From Erythrocercus mccallii (Eukaryota > Chordata > Aves > Passeriformes > Dicruridae): a DNA stretch of 64,000 nucleotides. The DNA lies in NCBI GenBank assembly GCA_013397435.1, contig VZRG01000878.1, positions 121,643-185,642 on the forward strand, in the 5' to 3' direction. Shown here piece after piece: positions 1 to 13,500 of the stretch (its first letter is position 1; every line of letters starts with the position of its first letter). The notes under the pieces were generated by a model. That model did no database searches, was not told the origin of the DNA, and was given only the letters and a program-made list of their open reading frames with translations. Position numbers and translations under genes: made by a program.

Positions 1-34
1 CCCAAACATCATCCAGTGCTGCTGGTCCTGCACA

Positions 35-180
35 TTCCACAGTCCCAGGCTGCTCCAAGCCCCGTCCAGCCTGGCCTGGGACATTTCCAGGGATGAGCAG
101 CCACAGTTTGTCTGGGCAACCCGTGCCAGGGCCTCCCCACCCTTCCCGGGAAGGATTTCCTCCATCTATCCCAACTGGAT
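35..180 (-). mobile_element. CR1 LINE fragment
   Basis: The sequence resembles the complement of the avian CR1 3' region (CCAGGCTGCTCCAAGCCCCG, then CCAGCCTGGCC and TCTGGGCAACCCGTGCCAG). The outer limit towards 380 is unclear. Confidence 0.8.
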
Positions 181-3100
181 TTCCCCGAGTGCCTCTCCAG
201 CCTCTCCCAGACTGGACGCCTGCTCTGGGCTCCCCTCACAACCTTCTCCCCCAGCATTCCCAGCCTGTGTCTTCAGGGAAAGGTGCCCTGGCTGCCAGGT
301 CAGCTTTGTGATCCTCTGGATCTGCTCCATCAGAGCCCCTCTCAGAGCAGCCCTTGGCATCTCCCCTCAGCATCTTTCCCCCTCTGACACAAGTGGATCT
401 AGACCCAGGTTAAAGGAGATTTCTTTCTCCCTGGCATGTCACTGTGTCTCATTCCTGGGAAGAAAAGCAGAAGCAGTGGGCGAGGCTTTGACCTTGCTCA
501 GTTTACAAGAAGTTTTGTCACGATGCAGCCAGGGGTGAATCAGCATCTGGGAAAAGCAGCGTCTGGAGGCTGCTCCTCCTCTCCAGGGCTGCTGTCCTCA
601 TCCTCCTTCCCTGAAAATGCTCCTTCCTCACCCGCTCAAATCACCTGCAGCTCTCCCTCCTGGCTGGTTTATTTCCCTGCTTTCACATGATTTCAAACAG
701 CCTGGAATAGCACAGGAAGCCTCCTCCTCCTCCATCAGTTTCTCCCTCCAAGATTCTCCTGCCTGAAGAAGAATCCAAACATCCGTGATGGCTTCAGGGG
801 AGTCGCAGACACGGCCCAGGCTCCAGCAGCTCCTGGTTTCCACCGGAGCTTTATTCAATAACCTTCAGCTGTACAATTCACATGAGGGTGGACAGTCCTG
901 CAGCAGTTTGATGGGAATCTCCCTTTCTTCCAGTCACTACCTGAGGTGGATGTGAGGAGCAGGCTGGCACCAAAGCCTCTCATCTCACGCCCTCCTTAAA
1001 AGCAATTCCATGGGGCAGAGTTAGCAATGTGCGGCATGTGATAAGCCATTATTACATAATGGGATTTATTCCCCTGGATTACCAATTATCCCTTTTATTT
1101 CTCTTCTGTTTCAAGCTTTTTACCCTGAATAGCAAACTTGTTAGTCATGACAAGTAGGGGCTTAGTCATAAAAGACAAGCCTTTGGATGAATTAATCCTC
1201 ATTTTCCTCCATTATGGAGAGCTCATTTTGGAGTGAGATAAGCAAAACTCCATTTTTCTGCTAGAGCAGGTATAATCTGCCATCAGGAAGAATGCAGAGA
1301 GCCATCTTTTCTCAGCACTTTTGTCACAAACAATGTGACATTGTCTGGAGCGCAGACAATACTGAATTGTCACCCAGCTGCTGCTGGTTTTACTACTCAT
1401 TACCAGATTAGGTGAAGCAGCCTGGTAGAAACAGGAATTTTCAGGCAGATTTGGGAGTGATCAGCATCTCCTTGGCTCTGTGAGCTTCTCCCAGGCTGGG
1501 CTGGGTGCCTGGAGGTGGCAGGGACAGTTTGGTGGGAACCTGCTTTAGAAAAAAAACCCCATGAAAATACAGAATAGCAGAGCATACTTGATTGTTTTCA
1601 CCTTCATTCATTTCTTTCACCTCTCAAACCATGTCATTTTTCAGCTGGACACTTAAACCCACTTAAATACACATTTTTTCTGAGCTTACTTATACCTGAA
1701 TATACAAAAATTGCCTTCCTACCAGCACCACAAAAGTAAAACCAAGAGAACCTGGATGTTATCTCCTGTTCCCATTTTCCCAGCTCTCCAGTTTATCTCA
1801 CCCTGCCAGATCAGATATGGTTTGGCAGCAAGTTCTGATTTTTCCTCAAGAAATTCCCCAGCTGAGCCAGCTCAGTTCAGGAAACACCCCAAGATATCAG
1901 AAAAATGAATAGGAATAATAAAGGAACAACAAATCCCCTCCTCGAGGACTGGGATCATAAAGGAATGACAAAATTCCATTTCTCTGCAGGGGAAGCCACC
2001 AGCACAGCCAAGCTGTGGAAGCTGCAGGAAAACCAAGGCGGGGACAGGTGACAAAGGACGTGAACAACAGCAGGACACGGACTGGGACAGAGGCGATGCC
2101 ACAGAAACCAGGGAACACCTCAGCATTCCCATTTTGCTTCCTCTCACTGCTGCCGGGCCCTGGGGCTGGGAGGGAGCTGCAGGAGGAGCAGCAAGGTTGA
2201 ATTTCTGCTGTGTGGAACAATTCCGTGCAAGGAGCAGACGCCGGTGCTGGCCAGGGCCAGGAGCTGTCAGCAGGAGCAGCGTTAATGCACATCCCATTGA
2301 TCCCGGTGGAAATTTGATATCTTGGTGTCATCAGGGCTGAGATGTGGCTCAGGGGAAAGGGGTGCTAAAGGATTTCTCCCAGGAGGGACCAAAAGGGTGG
2401 GATCCCCACGACAAAAAGGCGATTTTAAATGTCACCCGTAGTTAATGTCCCACAGACACCAGGAGCGCACCAGGGAATGTTCGCAAAGGCAGAGCGAGAA
2501 AGCGTTTAGCAGGAATAGAAATAAATAAAGGCAGGCTGGAGAAGAGGCAAAAATGAGCTGGGAAGTGCTGAGGAGGCAGCCAGGAGGAACTGAGGGTCAG
2601 AAATTATCTCATCTGCATCCCCAGGGATCAGCAAAGGCACCGAGACACAGCCACAGCTCAGGAGGGAACATTTGGCCAGGCAGGAGGAAAATTACACAGC
2701 AAAATGAACAGGATGTGCAGCAGTGACACTCCCAGGATGATTACCCCACACCCAACATCTCCTTGGATCAGCCAGGTAAGGATTTCTTTGGGATCAGGAG
2801 CACAGGGGTTCTGTTCTCAGACCTCCACAGGAGTTTGAGTGTGGAACTGGAGCACTGGCACTCCAAAAATACTCCATGAGAAAGTGCTTGGGCTGTGCTG
2901 GCAGGAATTGTTTCTCATTTGCAAGACACTTCAATATATGCTTACTTTAAAAAATAAAGTACACACATAAATCTCAACCTCCATATAAATTATTTACGTT
3001 ATGCACAGTCATACATTTTGTGTTAACCCACCTAGAAAAAATGGGTTTGCTTAAAATAAATAAATCGATTTTACCGCTGTATAAAACAGCAAAACGTTTC

Positions 3101-3651
3101 AGGTCATTACTGAGTACCCAAAACATTTTTTCCAAGTTACCATCTTTACATTTGGGTTAATAAAGCACCTGAATAAAAGGGTTGTAACTCAGGAAAAAAA
3201 CCCCATTGTCTTTACATTATAGGAAGTTCCAAAGCAACCATAAAAATACCGAATGGGCAGGAAAGCACTAAAAATACCCAATCTCAAACCACAAAGGCTC
3301 CACCACGGAGATGCAGAAAGAGTTAAGGAGCATCGCAGGCAGCTGATGCCATCTTCTGGTGTCACTTTCAGCGGCGATTCCAAGGCCCCTGTGCCGAGTC
3401 GGGTGGGATCAGCATCAGGAGAGCAAGGGAACGCTGCTGCTTTGCAGCACACAAAAAGATTCAGCCTGGTTTATCTGTTATAAATTCTCCGTTATCCCTC
3501 CTTGCTGTGATCCTTCTCCGTCACCCTCCCTGCGCAATTCCACTCGTGCTGCAGTTAAACCAGAGTCCCGTGGATCGAAGGCAGGCTGGACTAAACAGAT
3601 TTTACTGTTGTTAGTCAGAGAAACAATCCTAACTTCAGGAAATTTGTAAGG

Positions 3652-3845
3652 CTGGGAGGGAGGAAGGGAGGGGAAGGGTTGGGATGGATTTCCCAGAGAA
3701 GCTGTGGCTGCCCCTGAATCCCTGAAGTGTCCCAGGCCAGGTTGGACAGGGTTTGGAGCAGCCTGGGATGGTGGGAGGTGTCCCCTGTCTGTAGCGGGAG
3801 TGAGCTTTAAGGTCCTTTTCAACACAAACCATTCTGGGATTCAGG
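3652..3845 (+). mobile_element. CR1 LINE 3' fragment
   Basis: The fragment reads in the sense direction: GGTTGGACAGGGTTTGGAGC, then GCCTGGGATGGTGGGAGGTG, and ends near AACCATTCTGGGATTC, the usual CR1 terminus. Confidence 0.85.
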
Positions 3846-6279
3846 GATTTCAAAAGTTATTTCAGTGTCATTCCCTTTTAGTTTTCAGATTTTAGTCCTA
3901 TTTCAGCTACATTAATTTATTTTTATTTAAACTGGAGTTACTAAGTCACAATACAGACTGATGAACTGAGTTAAATTCAGAACAAAATTTAACTTACTTG
4001 TGTGCTCATTAATTTTTTAGATTAAACCATTTAAAGCCATCTAAAAGACACAGAGATTGCATTTAGGGATACAGCAGGTGACTGAGAGACAGCAAGTCAC
4101 TGAGAAAACAGGGAATGGATGCTGAAATTCCCTTTTCCTCCTGAAAGGCACTTCAGCAGCAAATGTTCAGTTTGGTTCTCACGTCAGGGAATGACATTTT
4201 GGGTCCTGTCACTGCAGCAGGACAGCACAACCCGACCACAGAAGGGCTGCTGGGCTCCTGCAGGAACACATCCAACATTTCCCACCTAATTTGCTGCTTC
4301 GATCAGCAGTAATTCTCTTCCACGTTCCTCTGTTCAGATGGAAACGCTTGGATCTTCACAGCTCACCCGACTTACTCAGGAAAAAATCTCTCATCTTCCT
4401 TCTTTCCCAAGCAGCACTTTGCTGGCTTTAATTTACCAAGGTTATTCCCAGTCTTCCCAATTAAAGTGTGAATGTTGCAAACCCCTCAAAGTAGCAGAGA
4501 CATGGAAGTGAGCTTTGAAGCTCTTTCTCTGCAGGCAAATCCAGGGAGCCTGTTGGGATGACAATTAAACACAAGCCAAAACTCCAGTCAATCCATAAAT
4601 AAATAAAAATCTTACTGGAGAAAGAACTAACATTTTCTAACATTTCAAGCTCTGCACATGATGTGAAGTCCAGCAAAATTTGCTGTTGATAAGCCAGGAT
4701 TCCACAATCTCACCTGAAAGATATTCCCAGTACACAAGAGAACAGAAATCCCTATTCCAGTCCTACTGCAGAGATGCACAAAAAAGGGAATTCAAACTGA
4801 ACATCATATCCTCAACGTGTTTAAACAGCACAAAACCACCTCAGTCAGTGCATTCCCAGCTGGACAAAGTGTTTTATAGCACTAGTCCCTCCCCTTTCTC
4901 TCCTTTTTTCTTGTTTTGAATGAAGATTTCCGTGGCCTGCAGCATCACCCGCCACTCCTCCCCTCTTCCTGCACTTGAGGCACACAGCAATTCTGCAATG
5001 ACTATCCCAGCTCTGCTTCACAGAAGGTTTCATCAGCACTAATCCTTTAAATGAAAGCCATTCCACATCTGGCACTTACCATCAGAGCCTTGGGAGTTTA
5101 TGGAATCTTTCTCTGCACCTCACATTTCCCCAGAATCCATTAAAAGTCCGAAGCTCCAGCTAAAGGTTTTTTAAATAATTAGATGAGGATTAGACTACAC
5201 AAAATCAGAGACACACAGCAATCTCACAGCCATCTTCTGGCCAATTTTCCCTGAAAATGATCCACTGAAAATGATCTTTGTAGTGAGAAGAGTCCATGCT
5301 AAATGTACAGCTTTCAATCTGCAGAGGAAATGACCTCCCATTTTCATTAAGCCTCCAAAGGGTTTTGGGGATGGCAGTGAAGCAAGGTTATTCCTAGATA
5401 TCAAGGAGAATATTTTTTTTTTCTTTTACAGACTCATTTTCAACATGATTTTCAACAATTCTATCAAAAAAAAAAAAATCATTTATACCTCAGACCATCA
5501 GCCATTCCCTGAAATGAGCTCAGCTCTACAGCAAGGGCTGGAAAGATCTGATAAAGGGGAATTTTCAGGGAGCAGCAGTTCCAGTGAAACCACAGGTGCC
5601 CCCCAAAGCTGCCACCACCCCTCACCTGACCAAGGCAGTGCCGTGGGTTCCTCCATTCCCAACAGGAATAATCTATCCTCATCTCTCCCTACAGACATCA
5701 TATGGAATAAAAATAGAGCATGAGTTAACCAAAAACCAGGTAATTTTAGACACTTAAGTTTGTGATGAGTTCCCAGGATTTAAAGCTCTGCAAGTGTTTT
5801 TAGCTGCCAGGACTTTTAACTCACACAACGTTAAGACAAAACAGGTTTAAACACAGCTTGGATTAAAAACAGTTTTTTATACAGAAAGCTAAGATAGAAA
5901 ATACACTGACTGCATGACATAGGCAAGATTTTCCTGGGAGGATGAGCCCAGACTAAACAACAACTCCAGGTTCCTCCCAATCTCAGTGATCCTGAGATCT
6001 GTAATACAGAAACATCCAAATGTAGAGAACAAACCGGCAGAAATTCACCCCATTCCTTTGGCAGGGCAAGAAACTCATTCCCCATTTCCCCAGGTCTCAG
6101 CCCATCCCTCCCCTAGCACAGAATCATCCCACGATCTGCAACCTTCTGGAATTCAGTGCATATGCTGGGATCAGAAGGATCAGAGTCCCTGAGCAGCCTC
6201 CAGCGGGGCTGCTGTCCCTGCTGCTTGCACTCTGTGAAAGAACCACATATGCACCATGGCCAGGTTTTGATATGTATTT

Positions 6280-6285
6280 TTTATT
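6280..6285 (-). terminator. Likely distal poly(A) signal of EPC2
   Basis: TTTATT on the plus strand reads AATAAA in the EPC2 transcript, about 1.2 kb after the stop codon. Cleavage would be expected 10-30 bases further left. A similar hexamer at 7120-7125 could give a shorter transcript. Confidence 0.5.
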
Positions 6286-6546
6286 TCCCTGCAGTTTTCA
6301 CTTATCAAGAACAAGTAACAGGGAAAGTTGTCTGAACTAGTGCATAAACAAACATTCGGAAACACCACTACACGTATCTAATGTACAAGAACCGTATAAA
6401 AAAAGTCACTAAAACACTACACTACGAAGGTGTCCAACGCTTACAGTCAGACTTTTTCCAACCCGTTACTTGCCTTGTAGCCACAGGAAAACTCTCCAAA
6501 ATTGAAAAGACAATCTTGCCACAACCCACCCTCCCTCCCCAGCCCG

Positions 6547-6559
6547 CCCCCCCCCCCCC
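6547..6559. repeat. C13 homopolymer in the EPC2 3' UTR
   Basis: Thirteen consecutive C on the plus strand give a G run in the EPC2 transcript. Its length may be uncertain in sequencing. Confidence 0.9.
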
Positions 6560-7501
6560 ACCACCTGGGATGGCTCGATAGCTAGACATCCAATAATGAA
6601 TTATTGCAATGATATAGAATGCAATACATACCTGGTAAAATATCCTTTAATGTGGGGTGGTACAGTTTGAAAGCCGGTTAAAATACGCAGTCTTCGGAGA
6701 AAATGGCATCGAGGTGAAAAATTTTCTCAGATCTGCACATTTGGAGATGTGTCAGATGCATAATTTTCCTAGTCAGGTTTGGTTTTTTTTTTCCCCCTCT
6801 CCTGTGTAATTATTTTTTATAAACTGGTATTATAAATAGAAATATACATTCAAAATATATGGAAAAGTGAGTTACTACATTAAATTTGCATGTATCGATC
6901 CATCCCTTTCCCCTGCACAGTAATAGAAAATACTATTTTGCCTTGAACTTCATATTTGACAGTGAAATGCCACTAAAGTATTTACCAAAAAGTCCATCTA
7001 GTCAAATTGTGAAACAAAATGAACCAAGTGAAAACTTTACATTTCCTTTAGAAAAAAATTACAAGAATTTCGTTTCCTAGCTATGAATCTTTAACTTTTT
7101 TTTTAGACACAAAGTTGCATTTATTTGTACAAGATACAAAATGTAAACATGGCAAAATAAATAGTTTAAACAAGTGATGCAGGATCCCATGTCATGCTCA
7201 TGATCCCATTAAAGAATTATTTTTTAATCCATTCAGTTGCAAATTCAAGTGCAAAAGCATGATGATGAATATCTACTATTCAAGTAACAGAAATAATATT
7301 GATGATACAAATAAACTATTTTACAAGGTAGTGATTTTCCCAATTTTACAAAATTTACATTATATATCGACTTAATACACGATATCATCGCAGTCCATTC
7401 AGGTCTGTCCGAGTTCTCTGTGAGCCACAGAGCGCCGTGTTTGCATTCAGCTGGAACAGGGAGGAGCACGCCAGGACACAGCTGGGGACGCTGCTTGGAG
7501 G

Positions 7502-7574
7502 TTATGTCACCTCCATGGCCACTGTGGTCTCGGCGATGCCGTTCAAGCCCAGGCGCTCTGGTTCATGGTTCTCT
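7502..7574 (-). CDS. EPC2: EPC2 exon 14 (coding part), residues 783-806 and stop
   Basis: The exon completes a split arginine, then encodes ENHEPERLGLNGIAETTVA and MEVT followed by TAA at 7502-7504. The acceptor is TTGCAG. The short MEVT tail is the shared C-terminus of EPC1 and EPC2. Confidence 0.96.
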
Positions 7575-10500
7575 CTGCAAGGGGACGAAGAGCTCACAGT
7601 CACAACACAGCTCCTCACACACTTTTAGTCATTTCTTTCGTATTTTCACACAGCTGTTACCTGACCCTTAACACACACGCTGCAAACTTCATTTGGAAGT
7701 GAATACTGGCATTAAACAACTGCTGTTATTCAACAATGCAGTCCCTTCTGCAAGATTATTGCATTTAACTGTCCATTTCCAGCCTAAATTATGGATTCAA
7801 TTCCTAAAAGCTCTTCTGAAGGAACAAAGTCAAGATATGATAACTCAGCATTGGTTATTCTGTCAATGCACCAAGTGTTGTTGTAATTCCCCATTCTGCT
7901 TTAGCACTAAGTTTTTACTCGTTTATTAATACTCATTTTTTACTTTTCCAATTCACAAACATGACTTTGTTTTTTGAAACACCATCTAATCCAGGAGAGA
8001 CTTCAAACAAAGCCCAAATATTGCCATTTTCAGACAAATTTGCCAACCGCAAAGCTCCTGCCACTGCTATGAAACATCATCTAAATATCCTGAAATAACA
8101 GTGCTGCTGTTCAGTGAGAGTAAATATCTTAATGGTTGGACTTGATGACCTTAAAGATCTTTTCCAACTTAAACAATTACAAATTATGATTTTATATTTA
8201 AGATAGGGTTTGTCACTTCTCTGGTTTGTGTTTTACATAAATATATAACACATATATCCATATGTAAATATAAAAATCTATCTGCCAGCCTGTACCTTAC
8301 AATATAGGTACACAATGATTTAGAGGGAACATGAGGAAAGTTTGACAGAATCTACCTGAAAATGCTGCATGAGAAGGGACAAATGAAACGGTTAAAATTC
8401 GAACACGGTAGAAGTTGACCAAAACTACTGGTGCCTAAAGGCAGGGCAAGTTATTTGAGGGGTTAATTTGGAAAATCAGCTCTTGTGGTTTGCCACGGCC
8501 ATGCTGAAGGTGCTGAGAAGCCTCTCAGAGGTGGAAGAGACTCCCCCTAGTGCAGAGCTGGGCACATCCATGCAGAGGACACAGCCTGAAGCTGCACCAG
8601 GGGAGGGGCAGGTGGGACTCCAGGAAGGATTTCCTCATGGAAAGGGCTGTGAAGCACTGGAACTTCCCAGGGAGGCACTGCTGAGGTGGCCCCCAGCGCT
8701 CTGCTCTGACGAGGTAAGGGTGGGTCACAGATTGGACTCTGATTTTGTTGATTCCGACCCAAACAATTCCACGATTTCCAATCGCAACTGGGAGCTGCTG
8801 TCCCCACTCACCTTGCTATACTGCTGATGGCACTGCTGGGAGTTACCTTTGGCACTCTGTCCATGCTGGCAGCAACTGTGGCAAGTTTTAAGGCTGTTGG
8901 CGAGGGCGCTGAAGTCCGTGTATTGATATGAACATTGACTGGAGACACAACGCTGACGTTGTTGAGGTGCACGGCGCTGGGCAGGCAGGAATTGTTCATG
9001 GGGAGAGGCTGAGGGCTGCTCGTGCACAAGGCTGGGATTAAGTGGTTTGTGGTGCTGTGGCCAACTGTCCTTACGAGCTGTACAGTTGAGATCCCTGGGC
9101 TGGAGGATAAAGCCATGTTGGTGGAGTACAAAGTTCTGGAGGTTCCTGTTAGGCAGAAGAAATTGTCAGTGTTAAAAAGGTGACATTTCTCAGATGAAAA
9201 GCCGAAGATTAACCTCGAGGGCAATGCTCTGTGTGTGTAAGTCATTCATGTTCATGGGAAAAGTCAGAAGTGGCAGCATGGCACACTCCCATTGATGCCT
9301 TAGGATTTAGCTTTTGTATTTTTCAGATCCTGTACTGCTTTAGGGCGTAACTCAAACTCCATAACCTGTCATCTCCTGTTCTCCCTTTTATTCAGACAAA
9401 ACAATCCCTCAAGGACACCTGACTGTCTCAGGCCCCAAAAAGTATAAATAAAAGTGAGTTGGGGGAGCAAACTGGGGTAAATTACTTCATTACCCGAAAT
9501 TGTAATTGGAGGATTAACCCCTGATACGTAAATGGATCAAACTTAAAATTATCTGAAAAACTCGTGGCCATCTTGGGTGTAGCCTCTGGGAGGCTCTGAC
9601 TGCCCAAGATGTACCTTTTGAAGGCCTTTAATAAACACCCACTTTTATTCTCTTAATCTTGCCTGGCCTCTGTTCCAGGTAGCCACTCCAAGGCATCACC
9701 ATGTGCCTGATCTTCCCCCCTCGCAGCACTGCCCTCCTGGATATGAACTCAGAGAATTACACACAGATCTCTCTCTACAACTTGGAACTGCTCCAGTTTA
9801 TTGATTTTATTCAGTCGTGGTTTTTCTCCCTCTATTCATTTCATATTATCATTAACCCAGCCTGGCAGAAGGTCTATAAAACTAATCACATCATTAGCTG
9901 CTAAAACAACAAATTACTTTAAAAGCCTCTTCTTTGTCTTGGCAGCCCAAATCCCATTTGCCTCTTGGCACCGTGGAGACAGCACCAGCACAAGCAGCAC
10001 CACAGGAGGGGGCACTGAGAGCCCAGGGCTGCACTTTTTGGGACAAATCCTAAATGCAGGGAAACCTGAGGCTAACAGTGATGTCAGAAGAATTACCAGT
10101 AAAGGCTGGTTAATGCATTTTTGGTTGAATATACAAGTGAGGTAACAACCAAATAATGAATCAACTTTTCCATTTCCTTCTCAAAGTACTTAAATGTTTT
10201 ATGCAGTTGATTTATTCTTTCATTACACAATGGCACTGGTTTTAAAATGCTGTCATTTAGACTTTTGATCAGAACAGATTATTAGAAGATAAAGACTACC
10301 AAAGGAAAAGCAAACAATGCTCTTCCAATGCAGACAGCACTTGGTGGTTTTATATCCATTTAAACAACATCTGTTAGACAAGGCTCTCAGGCACAGGGTG
10401 GGATTCCTGGGGCCGTTCTGTACAAGGCAAGAATTGGCCTTTGATTATCCTTGTGGTCCCTTCCAACTCAGGATATTCCACGATTCAAACCACTGCTCCA

Positions 10501-13500
10501 AAGTACTTTAGAGAAGAATATTTCAAACGATCACAACTAGGAGATTTGAATTTTGTTGTTGTTGTTGTTTATTAATATTTTAGAAATCAGCAAGAAGATC
10601 AGTTGATAATTAAGAGCAGCTGATATTCTCAGCTCATCCCAGAGCAGGATTTCCAAGCACTCCTCACCTGAAGGCTGGACAACACCGTTGATATTGTTGT
10701 GGCTGGTGTTCTGCTCCTTGTTCCCCTCGCTGCGCCCGGGGGCCGGGGCACTGACCACTGCAGAGGCAGCAAAGTGGGCACTGGCTGAATCCAGGGTTTT
10801 GGACATGCAGTCAGAGGTGCTGGAGCCCTGCAGCAAGAGGAAAAAGTGGTTCTCAATCATCCAAGTACAAAATGAAATATGCCTTAGGATTGCTCCAGTG
10901 CACAAGGAAAGCAAATAAATAAATAACAGCTTCTATGTGTGACCTGAGGCACCACAACATTGAATATTTCTGTGACCAGAGTGAGGAGAAACTGCACTAG
11001 TGTCCAAATGAGGGTAAATAAGTACTGCCAGGCCAGTTCTCAGCACAACCAAGCACTTTTGCTGAGTGCTATGCAGCCTGGAGAGGGAAAGGCTCTGGGG
11101 AGAGCTCAGAGCCCCTGTCAGGGTCTGAAGAGGCTCCAGGAGAGGGACTGGGGACAGGGGATGGAGGGACGGGACACAGGGAATGGCTCCCCACTGCCAG
11201 AGGGCAGGGCTGGATGGGATTTTGGGAAGGAATTCCTGGCTGGGAGGGTGGGGAGGGGCTGGCACAGGTTCCCAGATCAGCTGTGGCTGTGCCTGGATCC
11301 CTGGCAGTGTCCAAGCACAGGCTGGACAGGGCTTGGAGCAGCCTGGGATGGTAGAAGGTGTCCCTGTGAGAACTGGACAGACTTTAAGGTCCCTTCCAAC
11401 TCAAACCACACAGGATTCCCTACGTTTGGAGAGGTTTCCTCTTAGAAAACCATGTCTTAAACCTTCTCTGTTCTGTCTCCAGGCAGAAAATGCTCTGCAG
11501 CTGCAAATCTCAGGGATGTTGTGTCTTTGTGGTACCTCCATTGTGTGACTTGTGCCACAGAACAACTGCCCAGCACATTCTGGAATCCCACTCTTGTTAG
11601 TCCAGCTCCTACTGGAATGACTCACCACCCTTACTGGAAAGAACATTAATTCTGCAAATTTGATTTGTATTAACTTTGCACAGAAAATGACTTTGCACAG
11701 AAGCTTGAAGTGTTTTAAAGATCCAAAATTCATTTGTTTTGTTGAAATATTCTGGCATCGTGTCTTTACACTTACAAAAAATGCCATCAGTATCTGCCAA
11801 CACAGCATCCCTGATTAATTGAAGTAGAAAACACTGAGGGGCAGGGACAACCAGCACAAGCAATTAGATATAAAATGCTCAAAGTAATATACATTTTCCT
11901 AGTAGTAGACAACAGCAACAGCTTTTTTATTTTATTAGGAAGAAGCTAACAGAAAATTAAGTGCAATGGAAAAACGTTTTTCCCTTGCAATGGATTCCAG
12001 AGGAAAAATGGGATTCTTTTAGAAGCCAGAATATACAAATATGCAAAGCTCTCTTTTTCCTTTCAGAGGTACCAATTTTTAGTGCTCACTGAACATCTGT
12101 TCATAACAGAACACATTACCTCAGAAGGTAATTTTAATAAAATCTCCTCAGAGCACTTACGCAGAGGAGGACAAAACCAGTGAAAACAGAAGAGCTGAGA
12201 GCACACACTGATAACTCTGTGGATGCAGATAACACATCCAGCTACGAAGTCCCTTACTTGTAAAACGCAGTCAACTTATTTAAAAAACCCTGAGCAAAGC
12301 GTTTGCAATCCCCTCTGAAACGTCCCCCATTTGCTGGGGTGTCCTTTGGTGGACAGAGATGAGCAGGGCTGTGAACAAAAGGCAGGGTCAGTTCACGCAG
12401 GGGGGAGCAGTACCTGTGCTTTCGGATGTGTCTGTTGGGAGGAATGCTGAGATTGCTGCTTCTGCTGCAGCTGGGCCAGCTGCTGCCTCTGCATCTGCAC
12501 TAGCTGCTGTTGGTGTGTCTGGAACTGCTCCTCTGTGATCCCCCCTGTGACTGTGGGAAAGAAAGGAGCTCCAGTTACACAAAACACTCGCGTGGAAAAG
12601 GCAAGAGCGCAGCTGAGGTGGGTGACAGGTGCCTGAAGATGACAGAAATCACGTCAGATGCACCCCAAATCTTCACAGATTATGTAAAGGAGAGGTTAAG
12701 CTGCGTTTTGTTTGTTGTGTTCTTTCATGGAATCAATTCGTAACAAAAGAACTCAGAGCTTTCCTTGCTTTTAAGCAGTTTCTATCTTTGGTGGTTTTAT
12801 CCCCAGTAGCTTTAGGCGAAAGCTTTAGAGAAATGATTTTCCTTGGCTTTCAGGAAAGAAGCACAGCCTAAAAAGCAGAGCTGAGGACAAAGAGCCCTGG
12901 GCTGAGCTGGGTGTCTTCTCTCCCACTGAACACTGGGAGAGGATTCCTGGATGATTTCCCTTCCCCCAGCCCCTTGCTGTCCCTTTCCCGACAGCAGAAT
13001 GGACTCTGAGGGAAGCACACCTTTGGCATGGGAGATTTCCTCTGCTAATTATTGTTTTAAATGCAGTAAGAATGTGGGGGTGCCGCAATAAGTTTATTTT
13101 TGAGAACCAGGTTAATGTCACCCCAGTAATTTCACAGGCCCAACACATGAAGGGAATGAAGTTAGAAAAGCTGGTTTTAATATTCTCCCCCTGAAGAATT
13201 TGCACACTTGATAAACTGAAAATACTGACGGGGGTTTCGTGCTAAATAAAACCTGAGCTGTGTGCAGTTAACCCAAGAAGCAAAGAGAGAATTCACTTTT
13301 CAAAGATTCCCATGAATACACTTCAACACTTTATCCTCCATTCTGTTTTTCCAGGACTGAAGCTGTGCTGCACCTCAAACACCTGCATTCTCAGCAATAT
13401 CCTCCTAGCAAGGGACACCGAGCTAACATTAAAACACAGAATTATCCATCTTGCAGGGTTTGGCTCTGCCATTTACCACTTCCAGCACTCAGGGTTATCC

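Larger units (their letters stand above)
1..6259. other. Downstream flank of EPC2, no gene recognised
   Basis: The region contains two CR1 fragments and AT-rich unique sequence. KIF5C is expected further left from vertebrate synteny, but no kinesin exon or CpG island is present here. Confidence 0.75.
6260..7501 (-). other. EPC2: EPC2 3' untranslated region
   Basis: This 1.2 kb AT-rich stretch directly follows the stop codon on the minus strand and has no coding potential. AATAAA signals on the minus strand lie at 7120-7125 (possible proximal site) and 6280-6285 (likely distal site). The 3' end at about 6260 is inferred from the distal signal. A run of 13 C on the plus strand (6547-6559), which is G in the mRNA, interrupts it. 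The exact cleavage site cannot be seen. Confidence 0.7.
7575..8811 (-). other. EPC2: EPC2 intron 13 (1.2 kb)
   Basis: The intron contains two CR1 3'-end fragments, at about 8130-8190 and 8500-8790. The second almost reaches the exon 13 donor. Confidence 0.9.
9146..10667 (-). other. EPC2: EPC2 intron 12 (1.5 kb)
   Basis: The intron contains a solo LTR (9424-9698), a CR1 3' end (10375-10492) and a GTT microsatellite (10553-10570) close to exon 12. Confidence 0.9.

Noticed and set aside
1872..2331. Two overlapping minus-strand frames of about 140 codons
   Set aside because: Frames overlap each other in different phases, and no domain or splice context supports either.
2..6250. Search for KIF5C exons expected by synteny
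   Set aside because: No kinesin motor or stalk sequence or CpG-island promoter was seen, so KIF5C should lie beyond the left edge.
8808..9245. Single-exon frame of 145 codons with its own ATG
   Set aside because: This is EPC2 exon 13 read through its acceptor into intron 12. The true upstream boundary is the acceptor at 9146-9147, not the ATG.
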